Assembly: GCA_030152105.1 (NCBI GenBank)
Contig: JASLIH010000065.1
Coordinates: forward strand, 1 to 7,529
Length of the DNA stretch: 7,529 bases
Direction of reading: 5' to 3'
From: Actinomycetes bacterium
GTDB taxonomy: Bacteria > Actinomycetota > CALGFH01
The position numbers and the translations under genes were made by a program. The notes beneath the pieces are model-generated. The model was not told the origin of the DNA and ran no database searches. It saw only the letters and a list, made by a program, of their open reading frames with translations. This document shows, piece by piece, positions 1 to 5,660 of the stretch; position 1 is the stretch's first letter, and each line of letters starts with the position of its first letter.

Positions 1-1563
1 GCCGCCTACCGGGCCGCCCTCGACCACCAGGGCCAGCCGACGGTGATCCTGGCCCAGACCATCAAGGGCCGGGGGCTGGGCCGCGAGTTCGAGTCCCGCA
101 ACGCCACCCACCAGATGAAGAAGTTCGTCCGCGGCACCCTCAACACCTTCAGGGACCGCCTCGGCATCGACGTGCCCGACGAGGCCCTGGAGAAGGGCTA
201 CCCGCCCTACTACCGGCCCCCCGACGACTCCGACCTGCACAAGTACCTGCTGGAGCGGCGCCGCGACCTGGGCGGCCCGGTCCCGGCCCGGGTCGACCGC
301 TCGGGCCCGCTCGACCTCCCCGCCAAGGAGCTGTACGCCCAGCTCAAGAAGGGCTCGGGCAAGCAGGAGGTCGCCACCACCATGGCCCTGGTCCGCCTCA
401 TCCGGGACCTGCTCCGCAACAAGGACGTGGGCCAGCGGATCGTGCCCATCATCCCCGACGAGGCCCGGACCTTCGGCATGGACGCGTTCTTCCCCAACCT
501 CAAGATCTACTCGGCCAAGGGGATGCAGTACGACGCGGTCGACCGCGAGCTGGTCCTGTCCTACAAGGAGGACCGCAAGGGCCAGATCCTGCACGAGGGC
601 ATCACCGAGGCCGGGGCCATGGGGTCGTTCTCGGCCGCCGGGTCCAGCCACGCCACCTTCGGCGAGCCGATGATCCCGCTCTACATCTTCTACTCGATGT
701 TCGGGTTCCAGCGGACCGGCGACTCCATGTGGAGCGCCGCCGACCAGCGCTGCCGCGGGTTCCTGATCGGGGCCACGGCCGGTCGGACCACCCTGAACGG
801 CGAGGGCCTCCAGCACCAGGACGGCCACTCCGCCCTGGTGGCCACGACCAACCCGGCCTGTGTGGCCTACGACCCCAGCTTCGCCTTCGAGATCCCGGTG
901 ATCGTCGAGGACGCGCTGCGGCGCATGTACGGCCCCGAGGCCGAGGACCTCTTCTACTACCTGACGGTGTACAACGAGCCGTCCGTGCAGCCGCCCATGC
1001 CCGAGGGGCTGGACGAGCAGCAGGTCCTCCAGGGCCTCTACCGCTACCAGGCCGCCGAGGGCGACCACGCCCTGCGGGCCCAGATCGTGGCTTCAGGCAG
1101 CGCCATGCCGCTGGCCCTTGGGGCGGCCCGGCTGCTGGCCGAGGACTTCGACGTCGCCGCCGACGTCTGGAGCGCCCCCGGCTGGCAGCGGCTGCGCCAG
1201 GACGCCCTGGACTGCGAGGAGTGGAACCGCCTGCACCCGACCGAGGAGCCACGCAAGCCGTTGGTGACCCGGACCTTCGAGGAGGTCGAGGGGCCGATCG
1301 TGGCCGTCAGCGACTGGATGAAGCTGGTCCCCGACCAGATCTCCCGCTGGGTGCCGCGCCCCTACACGGTCCTCGGCACCGACGGGTTCGGCCGCTCCGA
1401 CACCCGCCCGGCCCTGCGCCGCCACTTCAAGATCGACGCCGAGAACATCGCCGTGGCCGTCCTCCAGGAGCTCGCCCTGACCGGCGACCTCGACCGCGAG
1501 AAGGTCGCCGAGGCCATCAAGACCTACGACCTGGACCCCGACTCCACCACCGAGGTGCCGTAG
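1..1563 (+). CDS. aceE: Pyruvate dehydrogenase E1 component, homodimeric type (5'-truncated by window)
   Basis: This is the thiamine-diphosphate-dependent E1 of the pyruvate dehydrogenase complex. It decarboxylates pyruvate and reductively acetylates the lipoyl group of E2 in the cytoplasm. The frame is open from base 1, so the start lies upstream; 520 residues plus the stop are visible. Compared with E. coli AceE (887 residues, from memory), roughly the first 375-400 residues are missing, including the ThDP-Mg motif. Alignment to AceE is clear throughout. It begins with [12 protein letters not shown] (fragment residues 16-27) and continues with DEARTFGM (153-160), then [13 protein letters not shown] and [12 protein letters not shown]. 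The active-site loop [11 protein letters not shown] follows at 267-277, and [13 protein letters not shown] near the C-terminus at 457-469. The homodimeric E1 architecture excludes an alpha/beta E1 or a branched-chain E1. The stop faces the idi stop 28 bp away. The matching E2 and E3 genes lie about 2.7 kb downstream beyond a minus-strand operon. No frameshift or missing motif was seen in the visible part. Confidence 0.97.
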   Translation, partial: AAYRAALDHQGQPTVILAQTIKGRGLGREFESRNATHQMKKFVRGTLNTFRDRLGIDVPDEALEKGYPPYYRPPDDSDLHKYLLERRRDLGGPVPARVDRSGPLDLPAKELYAQLKKGSGKQEVATTMALVRLIRDLLRNKDVGQRIVPIIPDEARTFGMDAFFPNLKIYSAKGMQYDAVDRELVLSYKEDRKGQILHEGITEAGAMGSFSAAGSSHATFGEPMIPLYIFYSMFGFQRTGDSMWSAADQRCRGFLIGATAGRTTLNGEGLQHQDGHSALVATTNPACVAYDPSFAFEIPVIVEDALRRMYGPEAEDLFYYLTVYNEPSVQPPMPEGLDEQQVLQGLYRYQAAEGDHALRAQIVASGSAMPLALGAARLLAEDFDVAADVWSAPGWQRLRQDALDCEEWNRLHPTEEPRKPLVTRTFEEVEGPIVAVSDWMKLVPDQISRWVPRPYTVLGTDGFGRSDTRPALRRHFKIDAENIAVAVLQELALTGDLDREKVAEAIKTYDLDPDSTTEVP

Positions 1564-1591
1564 GGCCGGGTCGCGGCGAGAGCCAGGCGGA

Positions 1592-2131
1592 TCAGACGGG
1601 CAGCTGGCCGACCTGCTCGACCGCCCACGGGCTGAGGGCCCAGGGGGCGGCGGCGGCCAGGGTGCGGAACGACGCCCAGGGGACCCAGCGCCACTCGGCC
1701 ACCTCCTCGGGGTCGGGGGTGGGGGCCGGCTCGGGGTCGCCGTCGAGGTGGGCGACGAAGACCGGGCAGACCTCGTTCTCGACCATCCCGTCGCCGGCCA
1801 CGGCCCGGTAGGCGAACGATGGCAGGACCAGCTCCAGGCGGGCCGGGGCCAGGCCGAGCTCCTGGCCGAGGCGGCGGCGGGCGGCCTCGGCCGGGTCCTC
1901 GCCCGGGGCTGGGTGGCCGCAGCAGGAGTTGGTCCACACCCCGGGCCAGGTCCGCTTGCCCAACGCCCGCCGGGTGGCCAGGAAGCTGCCCCCCGAGTCG
2001 AACAGGTAGACCGAGAACGCCAGGTGCAGCGGGGTGTTGGGTCCGTGGACCCGGCGCTTGGGCATGGTCCCGGCCGGCCGCCGCTGGTCGTCCAGGAGCA
2101 CCACCAGCTCCTCGGCCACCTCGGTCGCCAC
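1592..2131 (-). CDS. idi: Isopentenyl-diphosphate delta-isomerase, type I (Nudix fold)
   Basis: This enzyme interconverts isopentenyl diphosphate and dimethylallyl diphosphate in isoprenoid synthesis. The protein is 179 residues (E. coli Idi is 182) and aligns almost end to end, including LHLAFS, TRRAL and WPGVWTNS. Catalytic Cys71 lies in TNSCCGHP, and Glu120 lies in VENEVCPVF. The metal ligands known in E. coli Idi (His25, His32, His69, Glu114, Glu116) correspond to His29, His36, His73, Glu118 and Glu120, all present. The C-terminal PWALSPW matches the Trp-containing active-site end. The start is GTG at 2131. It places the N-terminus exactly where the family begins and lies 2 bp after the gcvT stop. 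No good Shine-Dalgarno is visible, so coupling to gcvT translation is likely. The same frame stays open far upstream inside gcvT, but that stretch has no family similarity. It is the last gene of the minus-strand operon. It is Mg/Mn-dependent type I, not the flavin-dependent type II enzyme. Confidence 0.95.
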   Translation of the reverse strand: MATEVAEELVVLLDDQRRPAGTMPKRRVHGPNTPLHLAFSVYLFDSGGSFLATRRALGKRTWPGVWTNSCCGHPAPGEDPAEAARRRLGQELGLAPARLELVLPSFAYRAVAGDGMVENEVCPVFVAHLDGDPEPAPTPDPEEVAEWRWVPWASFRTLAAAAPWALSPWAVEQVGQLPV

Positions 2132-2133
2132 GC

Positions 2134-3228
2134 CTACTTGGGCGAGGCCTGGACGAACGGCGGGCGGGTGACCGTGACCTGGCCGCGCTTGCCGCGGACG
2201 TCGACCTGGAGGTCGGTGCCCTTGGCGGCGACGTCGGGGAGAACGTAGGCCAGGGCGATGCCCTGGCGCAGGGTCGGCGAGAAGGTGCCGCTGGTGACCT
2301 CGCCCACCGGGCGGTCGCCGTCGAGCACGGGCATGCCGTGGCGCGGGATCAGCCGGTCGGCGGAGAGGAGCCCGACCAGCTGCCGCTTGGGCCCGGCCTC
2401 CTTGCGGGCGGCCAGGGCCTCGCGGCCCCGGAAGTCGCCCTTGTCCATGGCCACGGCCCAGCCAAGGCGGGCCTCGAACGGGTCGGTGTCGGTGGAGATG
2501 TCGTTGCCGTGCAGGGCGTAGCCCATCTCCAGCCGCAGGGTGTCGCGCCCGCCCAGCCCGACCGGGGCGGCCTCGAAGGTCGCGCCCCGCTCGAACAGCT
2601 CCTCCCACAGGGCAGGGGCGACCTCGCCGGGAACCAGCAGCTCGAACCCGCGCTCGCCGGTGTAGCCGGTGCGGCACACCCGCGCCGGGGCGCCCCCGTA
2701 GGTGGTGGCGGCCAGGTGCATGTAGGGCAGGTCGGCCGCCTCCGGGAACAGGCCCCCGACCAGCTCGGGGGCGCGGGGGCCCTGGACGGCGAGCACGGCG
2801 ATGTCGGGCCGGGGCGTGACCTCGGTGCGGCCCGGGTCGGACTCGCGGACGGCGTCGGCCACCTTGGGCCAGTTGGCGGCGTTGGGGACCAGCAGGTAGC
2901 CGTCGGCCTCGCGGTAGACGATCAGGTCGTCGACGATGGTGCCCTCGTCGGTGAGGCACAGGGTGTACTGGGCCGCGCCCGGCTCGGTCAGGCGGTCCAG
3001 GTCGTTGGAGAGGGCGTGCTGGAGGGCGTCGTGGGCGCCCTCGCCCCGGACCTCGACCTTGCCCAGGTGGGAGAGATCGAACACCCCGACCGACTCGCGC
3101 ACCGCCTTGTGCTCGGACAGGGTGCCCTTGTACTCGATCGGCATGTCCCAGCCGGCGAAGGCGCCCATCTTGGCACCGAGGCGCCGGTGGACGGCGTCGA
3201 GCGGCGAGCGGCGAAGTCCGTCGGTCAC
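2134..3228 (-). CDS. gcvT: Glycine cleavage system T protein (aminomethyltransferase)
   Basis: GcvT transfers the methylene carbon from the aminomethyl-lipoyl H protein to tetrahydrofolate, releasing ammonia and giving 5,10-methylene-THF. The 364-residue product is the usual family length. Visible motifs are FAGWDMPIEYKGTLSEHKAVR near residues 24-44, VGVFDLSHLGKVEVRG (47-62), and GTIVDDLIVY (96-105), which contains the conserved catalytic Asp. Further on are the folate-domain signature TGYTGERGFEL (187-197), GLGGRDTLRLE (224-234), HGNDI (240-244), and GEVTSGTFSPTL (309-320) in the C-terminal barrel. The GTG start at 3228 overlaps the TGA of the upstream gene by 4 bases and has a GGGAG ribosome site 8 bases upstream. 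GcvH and GcvP are not in the window. The E3 partner (lpdA) is encoded divergently nearby, which fits because E3 is the L protein of this system. The conserved Asp and full-length motifs favour true GcvT over a YgfZ-like or dehydrogenase-fused relative. Confidence 0.95.
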   Translation of the reverse strand: MTDGLRRSPLDAVHRRLGAKMGAFAGWDMPIEYKGTLSEHKAVRESVGVFDLSHLGKVEVRGEGAHDALQHALSNDLDRLTEPGAAQYTLCLTDEGTIVDDLIVYREADGYLLVPNAANWPKVADAVRESDPGRTEVTPRPDIAVLAVQGPRAPELVGGLFPEAADLPYMHLAATTYGGAPARVCRTGYTGERGFELLVPGEVAPALWEELFERGATFEAAPVGLGGRDTLRLEMGYALHGNDISTDTDPFEARLGWAVAMDKGDFRGREALAARKEAGPKRQLVGLLSADRLIPRHGMPVLDGDRPVGEVTSGTFSPTLRQGIALAYVLPDVAAKGTDLQVDVRGKRGQVTVTRPPFVQASPK

Positions 3229-3653
3229 GGCTGGCTCTCCCGAGGTGGGCGGGGGGTGCGGCCCGGGGGCCGGGAGGTCCGGACCGGCGGCGGTGCCTCG
3301 TCGCCAAGGATCCGCTCGGAGTGGCTGGCCTTGAGCCGGGCGTTGTAGGCCCGCATCCGCTCCGGGTAGCCGACGATCTGGACGTCGTAGACGGGCAGCT
3401 GCAGCTGCTTGGCCACCTGGCGGATCACCTGGGGGGAGCCGACCCGGCGGCGGGTCCACTCGCCGTCGGCGGCCACCGCGACCGCGGTGGTGTCGGTGAC
3501 CATGGTCTCGGGCTCGACGAAGAACTCGACCCCGACCCGGGTGCGGGCGAACTCGCGCAGGGCGTCGAGATCCTCCGAGGTCGCCTCCCGGTCCATGGAG
3601 GCGACCCGCCGGCCACGGGTGCGGCGGATGCGGAGGTTGTCGAGGAAGCTCAA
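3225..3653 (-). CDS. Conserved hypothetical protein, 142 aa, function unknown
   Basis: I do not recognise a named domain. The protein has a short basic N-terminus (residues 8-16, rich in Arg) and a compact alpha/beta-looking core at about 20-110. The core contains VEFFVEPETMVTDTTAVAVA (42-61), DGEWTRRRVGSP (63-74) and PVYDVQIVGYPERMRAYNAR (87-106). A Pro/Arg-rich tail (119-142) looks disordered. The core resembles, from memory, small conserved actinobacterial proteins of unknown function. No signal peptide, membrane helix or metal-binding Cys/His cluster is visible. The start is TTG at 3653, whose bases overlap the stop of the CBS gene as TTGA. There is no clear ribosome site, so translation probably depends on reinitiation. 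A later ATG at 3596 (residue 20) is an alternative but also lacks a ribosome site. Its own stop overlaps the gcvT start as GTGA. Coding is supported by full packing between two real genes and a coherent, non-repetitive protein composition; the function is open. Confidence 0.8.
   Translation of the reverse strand: MSFLDNLRIRRTRGRRVASMDREATSEDLDALREFARTRVGVEFFVEPETMVTDTTAVAVAADGEWTRRRVGSPQVIRQVAKQLQLPVYDVQIVGYPERMRAYNARLKASHSERILGDEAPPPVRTSRPPGRTPRPPRESQP
3237..3241 (-). promoter_or_regulatory. Ribosome binding site of gcvT
   Basis: The minus strand reads GGGAG 8 bases before the GTG at 3228, inside the end of the preceding coding sequence. It supports the GTG start that overlaps the upstream TGA, so gcvT can be read both by coupling and by independent initiation. 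Confidence 0.7.
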
Positions 3654-4114
3654 CTGGGGTTGCCGGCGGCGGAGTCGACCGGGTGGACGATTGACAGGAC
3701 CTGGCGGGAGACATCCATGTGGGGCAGCTCGGTCGCCTGGGCCATCTCACGGACACTCCAGCGGACGACGTCGCGGATGGAGACGATCCCGACGATCTGG
3801 TCGTTGGAGATCACCGGCAGGTGGCGGATCCTGGCCTGGGTCATCTGATTGGCCGCGTCCTCGACCGAGGCGTCGGGCGAGATGGTGTACAGGTCGCCGA
3901 TGAGGGCCTCGTGGGCGGCGACGTTCTTGGGCTCCTCGCCGGCCCCGATGACCTTGAGGATGTCGCGCTCGGTCAGGATGCCCAGCACCCGCTCCTCCTC
4001 GAGGACGATCACCGAGCCAATGCCCTTGGCGTCCATGAGGCTGGCCACGTCGGCCACGTTGTAGTGCGGGCCGACGGTGACGACCTCCTTGGTCATGACC
4101 TCCGAGACCTTCAC
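3650..4114 (-). CDS. Two-CBS-domain protein
   Basis: The 154-residue protein consists almost entirely of a tandem CBS pair (Bateman module), a fold that usually binds adenine nucleotides or S-adenosylmethionine. CBS1 spans about residues 5-57 (start VMTKEVVTVGP, end GILTERDIL at 45-53). CBS2 spans about 73-121 (DLYTISPDASVEDAANQM, then RIRHLPVI and GIVSIRDVV at 109-117). The GxxT/SxxD ribose/phosphate-type motifs are present in both halves (GILTERD, GIVSIRD). There is no attached enzyme, transporter or DNA-binding domain, and no membrane segment. The start is GTG at 4114, chosen because AAGGAGGA lies 7 bases upstream and the family N-terminus begins here; a longer open frame to 4225 crosses the promoter region and is unlikely. 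It is first in the minus-strand operon with the unknown protein, gcvT and idi, and is transcribed away from lpdA. A role as an energy or nucleotide sensor is inference; the ligand and partner are unknown. Confidence 0.92.
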   Translation of the reverse strand: MKVSEVMTKEVVTVGPHYNVADVASLMDAKGIGSVIVLEEERVLGILTERDILKVIGAGEEPKNVAAHEALIGDLYTISPDASVEDAANQMTQARIRHLPVISNDQIVGIVSIRDVVRWSVREMAQATELPHMDVSRQVLSIVHPVDSAAGNPS

Positions 4115-4121
4115 GACGCAG

Positions 4122-4129
4122 TCCTCCTT
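4122..4129 (-). promoter_or_regulatory. Ribosome binding site of the CBS-domain gene
   Basis: The minus strand reads AAGGAGGA, a near-perfect anti-16S match, 7 bases before GTG at 4114. It decides that start against the longer upstream open frame. It is the best ribosome site in the minus-strand operon. Confidence 0.85.
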
Positions 4130-4208
4130 GGCGCGAACTTCTCTAGAGCCTACTCCAGGGCGCGGGGCTTCGACGCTCGCTAGACTCGGCACGGGATACC
4201 TGATCGAG

Positions 4209-4214
4209 AAGGAG
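4209..4214 (+). promoter_or_regulatory. Ribosome binding site of lpdA
   Basis: AAGGAG lies 9 bases before ATG at 4224. It selects this ATG over upstream in-frame starts near 4077, which would fall within the divergent CBS gene. Confidence 0.8.
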
Positions 4215-4223
4215 CCGACGGCC

Positions 4224-5630
4224 ATGGCGGAGAACTCCTACGACCTCGTCGTCCTGGGGAGCGGGACCGGTGGGTACTCGGCCGCGCTCCGCGCGGCCGG
4301 CCTCGGCCTCAAGGTCGCCGTGGTCGAGAAGGAGGACCGCTGCGGCGGCACCTGCCTCAACCGGGGCTGCATCCCGACCAAGGCGCTGCTCCACGCGGCC
4401 GAGGTGATGGACGGTATCCACGAGGCGTCGGAGCGCTGGGGCATCAAGGCCACGGTCGAGTCGATCGACTACTCGGCCACAGTGGCCAACCGCGAGGACA
4501 TCGTCACCAAGAACGTCAAGGGCCTCGAGGGTCACCTGAAGAAGGACGGCATCGCCATCGTCCGCGGCCGGGGCCGGGTCACCGGCCCGCGGACCGTCCA
4601 GGTCGAGGGGACCGGGGAGCTGACCGCGTCCCGGGCCCTGGTGCTGGCCACCGGGTCCCAGCCGAGGTCGATCCCGGGCCTGGAGATCGACGGCGAGCGG
4701 GTCATCAACTCCGACCACGCCCTGAAGCTCGACCACCTGCCCAAGTCGGTGATCGTGCTCGGTGCCGGCGCGGTCGGGGTCGAGTTCGCGTCGTTCTGGC
4801 GGTCCATGGGGGCCGAGGTGACCATCGTCGAGGTCCTACCCGGCCTGGTCCCGCTGGAGGACGCCGACAGCCAGCGTGAGCTGGCCCGGGCGTTCAAGAA
4901 GCGCGGCATCACCTCGATGGTCGAGACCAGGCTGGAGGACACCAAGGTCACCGACGAGCAGGTCACGGCGACGGTGACCGACGCCAAGGGCAAGACCTCG
5001 GAGGTGTCGGCCGAGCTGCTGCTGGTGGCCACCGGCCGCGGCCCGGTCTCGGACGACCTCGGCTACGAGGACATCGGGGTCAAGCTGGACCGCGGCTTCG
5101 TCGTCCCCAAGAGCTGGGACACCCTTGAGACCGACGTCGAGGGCGTGTACGCGGTCGGCGACCTGCTGCCGCCGCCGTCGCTGGCCCTGGCCCACGCCTC
5201 CTTCGCCGAGGGCTTCCTGATCGCCGAGACGGTCGCCGGCCAGCCCTCGCCGCCGATCGACTACGCGGGCATCCCGCGGGTCACCTTCTCCACCCCCGAG
5301 GTGGCGTCGGTCGGCCTGACCGAGGCCCAGGCCAAGGACCAGGGCCACGAGGTGGTCGTCAACAAGTTCCCGTTCAACGCCACCGCCAAGGGGCTGATCC
5401 ACGGCCTGGGGGGCATGGTCAAGGTCGTTGCCGCCAAGGACGGCCCGGTGCTCGGGATCCACCTGGTCGGGGCACGGGTCACCGACCTGGTCGCCGAGGC
5501 GATGCTGATCTACAACTGGGAGGCCCTGCCGGTCGACGTCGCCCAGTTCATCCACCCCCACCCGACCCTGTCCGAAGCCGTCGGCGAGGCCCACATGACC
5601 CTCGCCGGACGCCGCTTCCACCAGCTCTGA
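4224..5630 (+). CDS. lpdA: Dihydrolipoamide dehydrogenase (E3)
   Basis: This flavoprotein reoxidises dihydrolipoyl groups on E2 (and on the glycine-cleavage H protein), passing electrons to NAD+. It has 468 residues, a typical E3 length. The N-terminal FAD-binding Rossmann motif is YDLVVLGSGTGGYSAA (6-21). The redox-active disulfide is Cys44/Cys49 in CGGTCLNRGCIPTKALL. The NAD-binding motif is VIVLGAGAVGVEFAS (176-190, with G180, G182 and G185), followed by an acidic residue at the end of the second strand (VTIVE). The second FAD motif is YAVGD at 309-313. The C-terminal dimerisation domain carries the catalytic pair His446/Glu451 in HPTLSE. The disulfide spacing and this His-Glu pair separate it from mercuric, glutathione and mycothione reductases, although all share the fold. 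The start ATG has AAGGAG 9 bases upstream. The next gene (E2) follows after 30 bp, so the two are almost certainly one operon. Its divergent neighbour gcvT is a second user of E3. Confidence 0.96.
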   Translation: MAENSYDLVVLGSGTGGYSAALRAAGLGLKVAVVEKEDRCGGTCLNRGCIPTKALLHAAEVMDGIHEASERWGIKATVESIDYSATVANREDIVTKNVKGLEGHLKKDGIAIVRGRGRVTGPRTVQVEGTGELTASRALVLATGSQPRSIPGLEIDGERVINSDHALKLDHLPKSVIVLGAGAVGVEFASFWRSMGAEVTIVEVLPGLVPLEDADSQRELARAFKKRGITSMVETRLEDTKVTDEQVTATVTDAKGKTSEVSAELLLVATGRGPVSDDLGYEDIGVKLDRGFVVPKSWDTLETDVEGVYAVGDLLPPPSLALAHASFAEGFLIAETVAGQPSPPIDYAGIPRVTFSTPEVASVGLTEAQAKDQGHEVVVNKFPFNATAKGLIHGLGGMVKVVAAKDGPVLGIHLVGARVTDLVAEAMLIYNWEALPVDVAQFIHPHPTLSEAVGEAHMTLAGRRFHQL

Positions 5631-5646
5631 GCCGGCAAGCAGACCC

Positions 5647-5651
5647 GGGAG
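5647..5651 (+). promoter_or_regulatory. Ribosome binding site deciding the E2 start
   Basis: GGGAG lies 3 bases before the ATG at 5655 but 9 bases before the in-frame ATG at 5661. The second spacing is workable and the first is too short, so translation probably begins at 5661 (MATPVKMPELGES). The difference is only two residues. Confidence 0.65.
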
Positions 5652-5660
5652 ACGATGGTC

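Larger units (their letters stand above)
4115..4223. promoter_or_regulatory. Divergent control region between the CBS-gcvT-idi operon and lpdA-sucB
   Basis: This 109-bp gap separates two outward-facing start codons and should carry promoters for both operons. On the plus strand TAGACT at 4181-4186 fits the TAnnnT -10 pattern and would give a leader of about 30 bases for lpdA. On the minus strand TAGGCT (4152 to 4147) fits the same pattern and would give a leader of about 25 bases ending in the strong ribosome site of the CBS gene. Neither has a recognisable TTGAC-type -35 at 16-19 bp. An 8-bp palindrome, CTCTAGAG (4141-4148), overlaps the minus-strand -10 candidate and could be an operator half or chance. 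The region is visibly less GC-rich than its flanks. Promoter calls are tentative. Confidence 0.45.

Noticed and set aside
1623..1660. GGGC/GCCC hairpin near the 3' end of idi as a terminator
   Set aside because: The stem is only 4 bp, lies within the coding sequence and has no T tract; such stems are common by chance at this GC content.
729..1811. A 360-codon plus-strand frame overlapping aceE
   Set aside because: It is out of frame with the clearly conserved aceE and is an Arg/Pro/Gly-rich shadow; it also runs antisense into idi.
2132..3307. Upstream extension of the idi frame (392 extra codons through gcvT)
   Set aside because: The extension is Arg/Pro/Gly-rich shadow of gcvT in another frame. 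The Idi family N-terminus aligns from the GTG at 2131, so this is not a fusion protein.
1819..3348. A 509-codon plus-strand open frame opposite idi and gcvT
   Set aside because: It is antisense to two well-supported enzymes, and its Gly/Ala/Arg/Pro-rich translation carries no motifs. It is a GC-driven shadow.
1592..4114. The idea that the idi-gcvT-unknown-CBS block is a transferred island inserted into a pyruvate dehydrogenase operon
   Set aside because: Base composition and codon bias look the same as the flanks, and there are no integrase, transposase, tRNA or direct repeats at its borders. Ordinary operon rearrangement explains it.
4077..4223. A 49-codon N-terminal extension of lpdA
   Set aside because: The extension would overlap the CBS gene start and the promoter region. 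E3 proteins begin a few residues before the FAD motif, and ATG 4224 has its own ribosome site.
4115..4225. A longer N-terminus for the CBS protein
   Set aside because: The extra 37 residues show no similarity to CBS proteins and would cross lpdA's ribosome site; the GTG at 4114 has an excellent ribosome site.
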